A stretch of 64,000 nucleotides of DNA. Source: Prorocentrum cordatum (Eukaryota > Sar > Dinophyceae > Prorocentrales > Prorocentraceae). The stretch spans positions 183,567 through 247,566 of the forward strand of contig CAUYUJ010009535.1 of assembly GCA_963575745.1 (NCBI GenBank), in the 5' to 3' direction. Below the pieces are notes generated by a model, which did no database searches, was not told the DNA's origin, and worked only from the letters and a program-made list of their open reading frames with translations. Position 1 is the stretch's first letter. Each line of letters opens with the position of its first letter. Shown here one piece after another: positions 23,291 to 39,500 of this stretch. A program made the translations under genes and the position numbers.

Positions 23291-24885
23291 GCTGCGCCCT
23301 AAGACCGAATCTCCTCAAACCCCGGTTGCTACGCGGCCCTGAGCTGGGGGAGGGCGAGGACATGGCTACACAGGCGGCGGTGGGACCACCACACTTCCTT
23401 CGGACCGCAGGAGACCAGGAAGCAAGAAGGCAAAGCCGCACGACTCCCCGCGCGAGGCACGCCGCGCGGGGAGGGAGCGGCCCCCCTGGCAGACGGCTGG
23501 AGCACAAGCGCAGCCTGACGCCTGCGCCACGGAGACAAGATCTGCGGGGGGTGGAGGGACCGCAGCAACGATTCAGGGCCAAGCCCAGGGGACTATCCAG
23601 ACATGTCGCAGCTACAGCCGTGAAAAATCGCACAGAGCTTATGCTAGGAATGTCCTCCTAGGGACATTATTGTTACAATAACGATAAAGTGTTCAAATAA
23701 TGGTTCGGGGATCATTCGAAACATGTGGTGGTTTTCGTGGTCGTAGAATTTGTTTCGAACTTGGCATCGCGCGCGCGCCACAACGACGCGAAATCGAACC
23801 GACCAGCGCGTGCCGATCGCTGATCCGCACCGCGCCAAACGCGGGCCGCTCGCCCTTTCTAGGGGGCTGGGGGGCCGATAACCAGGCGGGCGGGCGAACG
23901 GGCAGGCAGGCAGGCGGTCGCGGGCAAACGCGGGCGGGCGGGCGCGCGCGCGCGCGCGGGCGAGCGGGGGGCCTGGCGCCGCGGGCGGAGCCCGAACGAG
24001 CGGCGGCCGAGTGGGATCGGAAGCCGATCGACCCCCGTGCCCAAGGGCAGGCGGAGGGGGCGAGACCTCGGGAACATTCGAAGGCGGGCGGGGAAGCAGA
24101 CGGAGGGATAGGGGCCAAAAGGGCCCCGAGACGGCCCGCGATGGCCCCAAGCTGGCCTACAATATGGCCCAAGACGGCGCAAGATGGCTTCCAAGACGGC
24201 TCGCGATCCAGGAGGCCCCGAGACATCCCAGGAGCGTTCCAAGACGGGCCAATCTTGCCTCAAGACGGCCCAAGACTCCACCACGAGGCCCACCTCAGGC
24301 CCGAAGGGCAACACCGCCAACTTTTCCAGCCGAATCCGACCGAAAAAGGTTGCCAACCACCACGGTTCAAGCCGAACGCAACTATGGTGGCGACGACTGC
24401 GGTTTGCCAATCTCCGATCGCGACGCCTCCAGACACTCGGGCGGGAGGGGCGCCCCCCCCATCGCCACTCCTCCTCTTCCTTCTCCTCCTCCACCTCCTC
24501 TCCTCATCTCCCCTCCTCTCCTCGGCCCCTCCCCCCATCGCCGCGCAAATGCGGCTACATCAAGCCTTATTGGGGAATATCCACAGCAGCGCCGCACTTG
24601 TGCCAGATGCCTTGTTGTTTTTGAATATGAGATAGACGCGCAGCGTGGACATGTGCAACTACGCGCGCCATAAGGCGCGCGCGACTAACGTTACCTTACG
24701 CACGTTACATACAGACAGCTTCCTAAACAGAGTTCGCATATAGCATCGCTTCATTTGGGGCGACACAGGAAGGGGGGGCGCACGCGTGAACCAGCGGCGC
24801 AGTGGGCGAACCAATGCGTAGCAAACATCAAAATTTGGCAATAAACTGTGATCAACCGTGCCCCCTAAACAATGTGTTTCTAATA
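23290..24885. other. Non-genic GC-rich stretch
   Basis: It contains a short conserved palindromic motif (23639-23670, see findings), a GGCGGGCGGGCGC run (about 23885-23960), a degenerate CCAAGACGGC tract (about 24110-24290) and a TCC-rich tract (about 24460-24530). The long frames on both strands are driven by Arg/Gly/Ala or Pro/Ala composition. Confidence 0.5.
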
Positions 24886-24890
24886 AACAG

Positions 24891-24972
24891 TGCGGTGCAA
24901 TCTGCGTGGTGCAATCAACGCGGTGCAATCTATGTGGTGCAACCTATGTGGTACAATCTACGCAATGAAATC
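24891..24972. repeat. 14-bp tandem repeat
   Basis: About six copies of a 14-bp unit, consensus CGTGGTGCAATCTA, slightly diverged toward the right end. It directly precedes the GAC tract region. Confidence 0.9.
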
Positions 24973-25094
24973 CACTTCGACTGTCTTGAAGCTGTCCTCT
25001 CCACTGCTCGTGCAAACATCTTCCCACCCGCAACTTGGACGCAAGACATCTTCAGACAAGACCGTGACGGTAGGTACTGCGTGGCACTTGGCCA

Positions 25095-25692
25095 CGACAC
25101 CGATGCCGACGACGACAGCGACATCGACGACGACGGCGCCGCCGACAGCGACTGCGACGACACCGACGACGTCTCCAATGTTTTCGACGACGACAACGAC
25201 GACGACGACACCGACGACGACGACAACGACGCCGACGACGACGACGAAGACGACGACGACGTCGCCAACGGAGACGACGACGAGGGAGGAGAAAAAACGA
25301 CGACGGCGACAACGACGACAACGACGATGGAGGAGGGAAGACGGCGACGACGCCAACGACGAAGAAGGAGGAAGGACGGAAACGCCGACGACGACAACGA
25401 CGAGGGAGGAGGGAAGACGACGACGATGACAACGACGACGAAGACGACGACGACGGCGACGAAATAGGAGGGACGACGACGAGACGCCGACGACGGACGA
25501 CGACGACGAGGGAGGAGGATAACGACGAGGGAGGAGTGAAGACCACGACGACGACGACGACGACGACGACGGCGACGAAATAGGAGGGACAACGACGAGA
25601 CGCCGACGAAGACAACGAGGGAGGAAGGACGACCACGGCGACAACGACGACGGAAACGACGACGAAGCCAAAGACGACGAGGAAAGACAGAA

Positions 25693-25724
<32 letters not shown>

Positions 25725-25760
25725 GGGAGGAGAGAGGACGACGACGACGACGACGCAAGA
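25095..25760. repeat. (GAC)n long trinucleotide array
   Basis: About 660 bp dominated by GAC/CGA triplets with GAGGGAGGA interruptions that recur roughly every 60-100 bp. Plus-strand frames read as poly-Asp or poly-Thr, minus-strand as Arg/Ser/Val runs. One of the longest microsatellites in the window. Confidence 0.95.
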
Positions 25761-25789
25761 GCGCGCGCGCACAATTTTGTTGAAAACCC

Positions 25790-26228
25790 GTGTTGCGAAA
25801 CCTTGTGTTTTTGTAGGTTTTTTGGACGCACGATTTCGACATTCTTCCGAAACCGAAGGTTTTTGAAGGATTTCGGCATACGCCCGCGACGACGCGCGCG
25901 TCTGCACTTCGTCCCATTTTTTGCAGAGGATTCTCGCGACGGCACACGCGCAAGAGCGTTCGACAGATTTCGACATGCGCGCGCGCGCGAAGCCCGTTTG
26001 GTAGCATTTTGTGAAAATCTTGGAAAACCTATGGTTTTCTTAAGATTTCGCAAGAGCTCGCGCGTAAGTTGTTTTTTGAATCAGTGTTGCGAAACCATGT
26101 GTTTTTATAGGTTTTTTGGAAATTCAATTTTGAAATCTCTCCGGAACCGAAGGTTCTTTAAGGATTTCGACATGCGCGCGCCACGACGCGCGCGTGCGCA
26201 CTTCGTCCCATGTTTTGCAAGGGATTCG
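25790..26228. repeat. 294-bp-period tandem duplication, AT-richer than flanks
   Basis: 25790-25932 and 26084-26228 align at about 80-85%: TGTTGCGAAACC, TAGGTTTTTTGGA, CCGAAGGTT, GGATTTCG, ACGACGCGCGCG and CACTTCGTCCCAT are shared in order. A weaker copy of the inner words lies between them. No frame is conserved. Confidence 0.85.
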
Positions 26229-26229
26229 T

Positions 26230-27048
26230 GAACAAGTGATATGTTAGAACAAAACATGTCACCGCATAGTTTTTTACAAGGGAACCGCACGGGGGGGGAA
26301 CCCGGCCTGGCTGGGATGATACGAATTCATATTTAGGATGGAAATGTGGTCAGAATCATATGTAATTTACAGCACGCGCGGGGTAACCGATAAGTCCAGG
26401 GGGGGGTAGAATCTATTAGTCTTTTAGAAAAGGAGAATATATGCGGCGAGCGCTGCACGGTGATAACAGCGCTACAACATCGACGCGGTGCAGTGCACAA
26501 CCGTACTACGATGCCCATGTGCACATGCGGTTGTTAGGGCACGCGCGTTCAACAGAACAGGCAAGGGCCTGGGGTGGCGTGGGGGCCAGAGGGGGCAAAC
26601 CCAACGCCGGACACCCCAGGGCGGGTGGCCCCCCACAGGCCGCGCGAGCCCGAGGGGGCGAGCGCAAACCTGGGCAGGGGCCAGACGCTCCTCCGCCCTC
26701 CTGCGAAGGCCCCACAAACGGCTGGGGGGGGTGGGGGGGAACTGGGAGGGGGAAATCGTTGATCGCGGAAGGGGAACGCGGGGTGCGGGGATCGGGGCGT
26801 GGGCAGGGGGGCACGGGGGCAGGGGGGACAGGAGGCGAGGAAGAGGAGGAGAGGGGGGAGCAATGTGAAGGGCCAACTCGGCACCCCGCGGCGGAGGAGG
26901 GGGGGGGGAGGAGAAGACGGAGGATGAGGCGGAGGCGGGGGGGGGAGGAGGAGGAGGAAGGGGGACAAGCTAGGTGCGCGCGCGCGTCATATCTGACGTC
27001 CTACCCCTCCCTCCCATGGCGTTGATTTTCTCTATCCGCGGACTAGTG
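26230..27048. other. Non-genic GC-rich stretch
   Basis: After an AT-rich start the sequence becomes G-rich with poly-G and AGG tracts (26715-26960). Frames on both strands are compositional. Confidence 0.5.
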
Positions 27049-27049
27049 G

Positions 27050-27450
27050 GTGGTGGTGTGCGTGCGTGCGTGCGTGCGTGTGTGCGTGGTTGTGGTGGTG
27101 GTGGTGGTGGTGGTGGTGGTGGTGGTGGTGGTGGTGGTGGTGGTGGTGGTGGTGGTGGTGGTGGTGGTGGTGGTGGTGGTGGTGGTGGTGGTGGTGGTGG
27201 TGGTGGGGTGGTGGTGGTGGTGGTGGTGGTGGTGGTGGTGGTGGTGGTGGTGGGTGTGTGGGTGTGTGGGTGTGTGGGTGTGTGGGTGTGTGGGTGTGTG
27301 TGTGTGTGTGCGTGTGTGCGTGTGTGCGTGTGTGCGTGTGTGCGTGTGTGTGCGTGTGTGCGTGTGTGCGTGTGTGCGTGTGTGCGTGCGTGCGTGCGTG
27401 CGTGCGTGCGTGTGTGTGTGTGTGTGTGTGCGTGTGTGCGCGTGTGCTGT
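27050..27450. repeat. Compound (GTG)n / (GTGTGTGG)n / (GTGC)n microsatellite
   Basis: About 400 bp: GTGC repeats, about 170 bp of almost pure GTG (27089-27252), GTGTGTGG octamers, then mixed GTGTGTGC and GTGC. Neighbouring sub-blocks differ by single steps, as expected from slippage plus point change. Confidence 0.97.
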
Positions 27451-27463
27451 GCTGTGGCACGGG

Positions 27464-27640
27464 AAATGACGCCAGCGCTGCAGCGGGAGCACGAGTCGAA
27501 ACGGGCGGAAGCGCGAAAATGAGGCCAACGCTGCAGCGGGAACACGATTCGGAACGAGCGGAAGCACGGAAATGAACCCAGCGCTGCAGCGGGAGCACGA
27601 TTCGGAACGAGGGGGGCCCGAAAATGAGGCCGGCGCCTCG
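27464..27640. repeat. 53-bp minisatellite
   Basis: About 3.3 copies with exact 53-bp spacing of GCTGCAGCGGGA (27477, 27530, 27583). Each unit contains GGAACGAGCGGAAGC-like sequence. Confidence 0.93.
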
Positions 27641-28636
27641 GCGACAGCAGCATTTTGAAAAAATGGAAGCGAAAACCCAACTTCCGGGAATCCTGCGCGT
27701 AAAAAAAAAACGCGGGGGGTCGGCTACTTTCAGGCCGCCATCGGGGGGAGAGGGAGAGTAGTATTCATATTGAGCAAATTGTGAAGGGGGGGGGGGGGAG
27801 GCAGGAGGGGGGGGGAGGAGGAAGAGGATGGGAGGAGGGCGGAGGAGGGAGGAGGGGGAGGAGGGGGAGGAGGAAGGAGAACGAAGAAGGGGAGGCGTGG
27901 ACGAGGGGGGGGGATGAGAGGGGAGGAGGAGGAGGGAAGTAAAACCATTCCGCCCCCCCCCCTCCCCCTTCCCCATTTAATCCATTCGAAAAACGCGTCC
28001 ACGGCAAGAACCTACCCGCCACCAGCGTTCCCCATGCGGCCCCCCATAGTCCCCCGAAGGACCGCGGTATAAAACTTCTAACGCATCATCCCATCGATCG
28101 GGCCCCTGCAGACGCTACGCAACGCCTTCCGTGCAATCGGCAACGCGTGCCCCCCCCCCCCCCCCCCCCCCGCGCCCCCCCCCCCCCCTATGATGCCCCT
28201 ACCCCCCTCGCACTCTATAGCACCTACCGCGTTCCGCCGCGCCCGCTGCGCGATCGGCGGCGGCGCCCCTTTCGTCGCCAAGCGCACCGCTGCCGCTGCC
28301 GCCCCCTTGCAGGCCACTGACAATATGTGCAGGCGGTGGCTTCTCGCCGAGGCGCCCCGTGAAACCGTGCGCAACGCTGCAACGATGGCGCGCACTTGTG
28401 CACGCGCCCACCGCGCGCGCACGGCTCCCATCGAAAATCCGTCTGTCAAAAATGGAAGCGGGGCCCGCGGGCCACCCGAAATTGGGGCCCGAAGACGCCG
28501 CCACCCGAAACAGACCCCGCTGATGCGACGGCGACGCGCACCCTGTCCGCCGGGTAAGCCACCCACGCCGATGTCACCCCCCTGGCCCAGGGTTCGGCCG
28601 AATTCCCCCAGCCGAACGCAACCCTGTTCGACGATG
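27640..28636. other. Non-genic stretch with G and C runs
   Basis: It has G-rich tracts (27785-27935) and poly-C runs (28149-28190). The rest is GC-rich sequence whose minus-strand frames have Ala/Gly/Arg bias and no motif. Confidence 0.45.
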
Positions 28637-28637
28637 G

Positions 28638-29040
28638 TCACGCCGCGTAACGCCATTCATTAATGACGGCCAGGAGCGGCGCCCGCGCGCTGCGGCTACG
28701 GCTGCGGAGCTGGCGCAATTGGCGCCACGCCGACGCCTCAAACGCGTGCATGTCGGCGAGTGAAGGCGGGGTGTCCTTGTTGCGGGACTTGTATTGCAGC
28801 CCCGTGGCGGGCGCCAGGGCCGCGCCCTGTGGTGTTGCAGCATTCTTGCTCAGGCCGCGCTGCTCCGAAGAGGCGACGCCATCTCCAACCGCTGCCGCCC
28901 CCCGCCCGCTGCGCCAGACGCAATCGGGGCGCCCGCCGAGAGCGCCGACACCGCCGAATACGCTAGACGCGCCGCGCGCAAGCCCCGCGCGACCTCTCCG
29001 TCGCAGCGCGCCCTCCACGCGCGACGCCCTTCAATCCGCA
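28638..29040 (-). CDS. GC-rich coding-like block, copy 1 (paralogue at 30660-31010)
   Basis: A minus-strand frame reads ...AALAPATGLQYKSRNKDTPP, SLADMHAFEASAWRQLRQLR... The second copy 2 kb away reads AALAPTTGPQHRPRYRGVPP, SLTDIQALEELAGRQLRQLR in the same frame. Conservation is best in this frame, which suggests the segment codes, or once coded, for protein. No family is recognised, and neither copy has a clear start. A small exon or gene fragment is likely. Confidence 0.4.
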
Positions 29041-30655
29041 GCGCGGAGGGGGGGCAAGGGATCGCGAAGAGGACGGGGAGGGCCGAAGGGGATCGCGAGG
29101 CAGACAGCGGGGCCCCGATGCGGAGGGAAGAGACACGCGCATGCATGTGGCGGAAGCGCGGCGGGCAGGGGGGGAAGGGGGGTGCCGTGCTCGCGCGGAC
29201 CGAAGTTAAGCCCGCTTTGAGGCCGCTTTGGGTGGCCCCCCAAGAGCCCGCGGAGGCGCTTCTGGGCCACCAACCTCCCCGCGGGGTGTTCTTCGGGGCT
29301 CTCCATGCTTCTCCAGCTCAAGCCAACATAAGCGGCCGAGCATCGAACCTGTTCGTTCTACCAGTCGTCGCCCGTTAATTTGAGGACCGCCTCGGGAGGG
29401 GATGGGAAGGGGGAAAAGTTATATGCGCGGAAAGGGGGGGGGGGGGCGGGAAGGGGGGGGAGGGCGGAAGAATGAATCGCGATACATGCGCGGAAACGAA
29501 AGCAAACGCTGCGGGAACGGCAGCACGGCGGCCGACGGGTGGCCGCGGCGTCCCGTGCCAGAGCCGCTCTCTTGCTCGGGCCAGGCCCAGAATGCAGCGA
29601 CGCTGGTCGCCGATGCGTCTCTTCGGCGGCGTGGGGGGAGCTGCTGAGCATGCGCATCAACCGAGTGTCGCCCGCCCCTTCCGACCGCGCGGGCGGCTTT
29701 CCGCTGCCTCGAGGTAATCGCCGCAGGCAGGCCGCGGCGCCGCCGCGGCTGTAATCTTCCGCAACGCGCTGAACCCCCTGCCGCCATCGGAACACTTCCA
29801 GGCACTCGGCCACGTCTTCAGCCACCGCGCAGCGCTGTTCCTGCCGCACGCGGGCAGCGCAGCGATGACCCTTCTCTGTATATGGCGGCTGCTGCTGCGC
29901 CGCCGCCGCCGCCACGCCATCGCGGCGCGGCTTTTTGCCGTCGGGCTTCGGCGCCGAATTTGGCTGCCAAGCTCGTCCACGACAGATAAATGAGGACGAG
30001 CGCTGGCGATGTGTCCCAAATCCTCTTTTTCCCCTCCCACCCGCCCGCGCTCCTTCCCCATCCATGCTCGCGCCCCCGCCCCAACCCCCCCCCCTGTCTC
30101 CTGCTTGCCCTCACCCCGCTTCAGCACCCCCCCCCCTCCCAATCCAACTGTTCTTTCGATGCGCCCCCCCCCTTCCCTTCCCTTCCCCCCCCCCCCCCCC
30201 CCCCCCCCGCACCACCGCGCTTCTCAACCTCCTACCCGCCCACCCCATCCCCCTCTTTCCCCCGCCCCGCGCGCCTTGCCCGCCCACCGCCCCTTTGACC
30301 AGCAAGTCGCCCCCGCCTTGCTTGAGCCGCGCGGAGCCCGTGTTTCGCCGCTCCGACCAGCGGGGGCACACGTGCCTTGCCCGCGTAGGAATCGCTCACG
30401 ACGATGGCGTCCAACTGGCCCGCCCCGTCTGCGACGGTAAAAACCTTGCGCGATTGGGCCCCCGCGCCGACCTCACGCCGCGCGGCCGTCACCGCGGCCG
30501 CCCGCCGAACTTGGAATCTGGGCGCCGCTGCGCGCTGCCTCACGGGGCGCCTCGCGCGCCGCGTACTGCGCCCAATCCACATTCGAAAAGGATCGCGTTC
30601 TTGGCCGCGCCCGCCTGCGTGGGCCAGCGCAGCCCCGCGCTCGCGTCCAACAAAA
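29040..30655. other. GC-rich stretch with scattered coding-like pieces
   Basis: Minus-strand pieces such as VADGAGQLDAIVVSDSYAGK (about 30385-30445) and EKGHRCAARVRQEQRCAVAE (about 29810-29875) look like protein but have no intact context. A poly-C run (30186-30208) and C-rich tracts fill 30060-30300. Confidence 0.35.
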
Positions 30656-30659
30656 AAAA

Positions 30660-31010
30660 TCAGACAAGCGCGGGCGGCCCTCGCGCGCTGCGGCTACTCA
30701 TGCGGAGTTGGCGCAGTTGGCGCCCAGCCAATTCCTCCAACGCCTGAATGTCGGTGAGCGAGGGCGGAACGCCCCTGTAGCGCGGCCTGTGCTGCGGCCC
30801 CGTGGTGGGCGCCAGGGCCGCGCGCATCTGCCCGATGGGCCGCGCTGCTCCGAAGTGGCGACGCCACCCCCGCCGCCGCCGCCCCCCCGCCCGCAGCGCC
30901 AAACGCCATCGGGACGCTCGCCGAAAGCACCGAAAACGCCAAAGACGCAAGACGCGCCGCGTTCAAACCCTGGGCGGCTTCGCCCACGCGCGACGCACAT
31001 CGAAAAGAAA
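30660..31010 (-). CDS. GC-rich coding-like block, copy 2
   Basis: Diverged copy of 28638-29040 (about 75% by eye). The shared frame is described there. It is cut on the upstream side by G-rich sequence (31020-31150) and then the GT tract. Confidence 0.4.
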
Positions 31011-31405
31011 GCGCGGGCGAGCGGGGTGGGGAGGGGGGGGAGAGCGGAAATGGGGGGGGGGAAGGGGAGGGGGAGAGGAGAGCGGATGGGGGGGGGGGGG
31101 GGGGAGAGGATGGGGGAAGGGGAAAGGAAGAGAGGTGCCGCGGGGGGGCAAGCTCGATTGCCTGGCCACAGACGAGCGCGCCGCGGACCTGCGCAGCTGC
31201 GGGCAGCGCAGACCCCCCGCCCCCCGATCGCCCGCGACGCGGCGCGCCCCCACCCTCGCCCCGACTGGGCGGCCTCACCGAGCCCCCCCAAGAGCCCATC
31301 AGCCAGGGGGGAGGTCGGCGGGGGCGCAAATTCGGGAGGGGCCCGCGGGACACATGTTCCAGGGGGGCACCGTTTCGCGAGGGGGGCCGCGGGAGAGCGG
31401 TCGGG

Positions 31406-35750
<4,345 letters not shown>

Positions 35751-35756
35751 TCAAGT

Positions 35757-36164
35757 AACAACTCCTATATGGGCGGCGGTGTCTACATACGTTTCTACAT
35801 CCCACACCTCGTCTTCGTGACCAGACTCGTGCCCCTCGGACTCGCCCTCGCCATCGAGGGCGCCCCCCTGGGGGGCCACGCCCTGAACCACGTTCGCCTC
35901 CCGCCCCGCAAGTACAGCGTCAAAGCGGTCTCGGATGGCCTAAAGAGGCCGCGAACCGCGTTGCTCTCCCGCAGCACGAACAACTGGCCCAAGTTGGTCG
36001 GGCCCCCCCTGGGGGTCCGTGCCCTCGCAGGCGCGGCAGAGGGTCTGCCACTCCAGCGCGGCCTCCGACAGGAGGGGGCGCGAGGGGAGGAGAGCCAGCC
36101 TCCCAATAAGTGCGCCAGTTGTGCTGCCAGAGGGTTGCGGCTCCAATTTCGGCGTTGCCTCCAC
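35757..36164 (-). pseudogene. Coding relic with in-frame stop
   Basis: One minus-strand frame stays protein-like across an internal TAG (35940-35942). Before it: GALIGRLALLPSRPLLSEAA and WQTLCRACEGTD. After it: AIRDRFDAVLAGREANVVQG, then an acidic end (GESEGHESGHEDEVWDVETY) and a stop near 35757. That both sides keep coding character in one frame argues for a single-stop pseudogene, or for recoding. No family recognised. Confidence 0.5.
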
Positions 36165-36553
36165 GGGCCCCCAAAAAACACACTGGGAACTCGGGGCCGC
36201 GGGAGGCCCGGCTCGGCGCGCCCCTCACGCGCTTCGCATGGACCACCAGTTGCCCTCGGCTGGCCACCAACATGATTGAATGATGAAGGGGTCCTCCACT
36301 CGGCAAGCCCCTCGCGCACATCGCGCCTGCGTGCCCGCCATCTACCCCCCGCCCTCGCTCATGCTGTGTTTCCCGGCCCTCTCCCCTTCACGATATCCTC
36401 CACCCCCTCCCCCCCCACTCCCAGATCCTCTTGCTTCCCCTTGCTTATCCTACTTCGCCGTAGATCATTCTTCCTCTTCGTATATGTTCATAACTCCTCA
36501 TGTGCCCTCGCATCTCCTCCACAGACCCCCCCCCCCCCCCCCTTCCTGATGTG

Positions 36554-39500
36554 TCATATGTCTCTCGCTTTTTTTTTCTGGAGGCCAACGACCTTCAAGT
36601 GCACGACGTCGCCGCCCCAGCGCAGGCGGAGCATCGTCTGCAACGTCGGGCGGTGCGGGTTCAGGTAGTTAACGGCCAGGTGGTAGTACTGGCACACGTG
36701 CCCGTCTGCTTCGAAATCCATCGGCATGTTCGCGTCAGCAGGCTCTGCCCGCACCTTCATCGCGCACAGGGAGGGGCGACCAGTGACCAAGTGGCCGCGC
36801 AGGTCCGACTCGTTCGGGCACCTCACCTTCAACATCCTTAAGATGGAATTGCGAAGCGCGAAGGTCACGGCGCCCCTGTCGCCGCGCAGGTGGACGCCAT
36901 CCCTGGAGCACCTCCACTGGTGCTTCTCAGCAGCCGACTCTGATGGTATCTGCTCGGCCGCGGAGTGCATCTGCACGCAATGCTTCTTGCCCCAGTCTGC
37001 CCCGATCAGCGGCCTCGCCGCCCGGCCTTGGGAGCAGCGCGCGGCGGCCACCAGGGCGGCCGCGCAAGTCGCCCGAGCAGCGGCCTGACTCTGATAGCTC
37101 ATGCGCGCGAGGCCTGCAACGGCTGAAGGCGCCGCGCCCAGCTGGCCAACCAGCGGCGCCATCGAAGGGGCGGCCCCGAACAAGGCCCTCCCGAAGACCT
37201 CCGAGTGCTGGGAGTTGAAGCTCAGGAGGTCCGCCTTCAGCTGTCGCTGCTGGTCTGCCCTCAGCTTGCCGAGCCACAGAGCGTCGTTGCGAACCGACCG
37301 CGTCGACTCCTCAAAGGTGGCGCTTAGGCCGGCGATGCCTTCGGCCAGGCGCGCCCGCGCGCCCGCGTCGGCGTCGCCACCGCCAGGGCCGCGCCCGTCC
37401 TGCATCTGCCCAAAGAGCGCGGCAACTCGAACTGCCTGCTGGTCCCTGTGAGCGTCGCGTAGCTGCTGCCGTCGGGTGGGCCCAAATGGGCGCTCGCCAG
37501 CGCGACGCCTTGCCGCGCCCTCTTGCCCCGAGACGACCAGCTGGGCAAAGCAGGCAGGGTCGTTCCTCTTGATCCCCCCTGCACTCCTCGCCCAGCTCGT
37601 GGAAATCGCGGAACTGGCCGATGTCGCTCTCGGCGCAGAAGGCCCCCCATGGCCCGCACCAACCAAGAGGCGCACCAACGTCGCCGTCTACATCGTCGCC
37701 ACCGCTCTCGTCGCCCCCGCGCTGACCGCGAACGTGGCGAGGAAGCTGGAACTTCTCCTTCCGCGCGAGGTCGTGGCCAGACCGCGAACGAAACAAATCG
37801 AGGACCCGCAATGCAGATGCGCATCCGAGCTCCTGCTGGTTCGTCCCGCAGCCAAGTCTCTTGCACAAGCGGCGCGCATGCGAACAGCCAGCCTCCACTG
37901 GCGCCATCGATGTACGAATCGTTGTAGCCAAGAAACAAAGCCTCACAATGAACCCCTCATCCGTGCTATCAACATTGGAGTCCAAGAACATCCTGCCGAA
38001 TGTCCCGCACATACAATAATCCCGAAGTCGGTTGCACCGAATCGCGGCCAAACGATCTGGCTCGCGCATCACTCCGAAGAGCTGCTAAGAATGGTTTGCC
38101 AGATGCCCATAACTCCTCGATCAGAGCTCCGAGGCGGCTGATCAACTTGAACACTTTGCTGGCGCTGGCCTCGGTGAAATACTTCCTGGGCGCGATGGCC
38201 CAGACAGCGTCTCCGTCGAACAGATAACAGATAACGGAGCCGATCGAAAGCGCCGCGCTCGGCCAGGCCCATGGCGGCAGTGATCCTGAACCCCCCGCGC
38301 GCCATCGCCTCCGCCATGGGAACTCCTTCAGCCAGCGCTCGCTCGACTCTATGGCGCTGGCCGCTCCCCCAGGCCTCGCCTGCCATCGTCAACCCAACAT
38401 GGCCCAAGGGCGCCAGAACTGTGAGAGCACGCCTCATGAGCATCAGGTCGAAAAGACGATCCGATTGAATCCACTCCAGAGCGATGCGCCTGTCCGCCTA
38501 GTTCTGCTCTTCCGCCGCAGTCATAGGGGCGCCCCCTGCCGCCGCGGGCCCATCGCCAGCGGGGGCTGCGCAAGGAACCAGGCGCGCGCCACCGCCATCA
38601 CCTGGAAGCACTGGCGCCGCCGGCGCCGCCGCGCGAGCTCCGCCAGGGGCGCCCCCAGCGGGGCGCCTGCCAGTGCGCCTCGTCCCTTTGCTGCTTTCCC
38701 AGGCCGTGTGCACGTGACCGAGAATGGCGCCGCGCGCTTCCAACATCCCAAAAGCGCACGTGCACTCTGCGTGGCCAGTCCAGTGGCGCTCTGCGAAGTT
38801 GCCGGGGGCCCTGCTGCAGAACGCGTAGCGCAAGCCCTCGACCACGAAGGCCTTATGCTGCTGAAGCTGGTCGGCGCTGTTGTCCAGCTCGGTGGCAGGC
38901 AGATGCACTGGCACTCTGACTCGATCGCGCCAGTCGCCATTCGGGAACACGTGCCTCGCAACCAACTTCGGGACAGAGCACTGCAAACTTGTGCTGCATA
39001 ACAGAATGCATCTCACGCGGCACAGGCTTGCATCTGCGGGGCACTCGCCATACTTGATGTCGATGAGAGGAGCCACAACTAACTTGAAGATGCGCCGAAA
39101 AGACCTCATTGAACCGAGCGCCCTCAACGAAGCAGCCGCCCGCTTCATGCCGACGATGGTAGACTTCAGCGCCAAGAGCGAATGCATCTTGACAGTCATG
39201 GCAACGCGGGCACTGCAATCGATATTCAAGTGCTGGTCGGTGGGGGCATCCATCAGGCGAACGCCTCTCTCGGTCTTGCTGTTGGTGGGGGGCCCTGTCC
39301 AGACACGTGCCTCGAAAACGCTGATCAAACGCAGCCTTGCGAAGCCAAGCGCCCTCCACGTTGCGCAGGAACTGCCTGCAGTTCTCAGCTGCGCAGCGGC
39401 CCATGACCTGCAAGTGGTTCGGCTGGCTCGCAGAGACCATGCAATACGTTATATCACCGTTCAGCCTGTTGTCCTGGATGCGCAGGAGCATGGCATACTC

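Noticed and set aside
24802-25467. Asp-rich 221-codon frame
   Set aside because: It is the GAC microsatellite read in one phase; the other phases give poly-Thr and Arg/Ser.
26970-27680. His/Thr/Pro repeat proteins on both strands
   Set aside because: Direct translations of the GTG/GTGTGTGG microsatellite.
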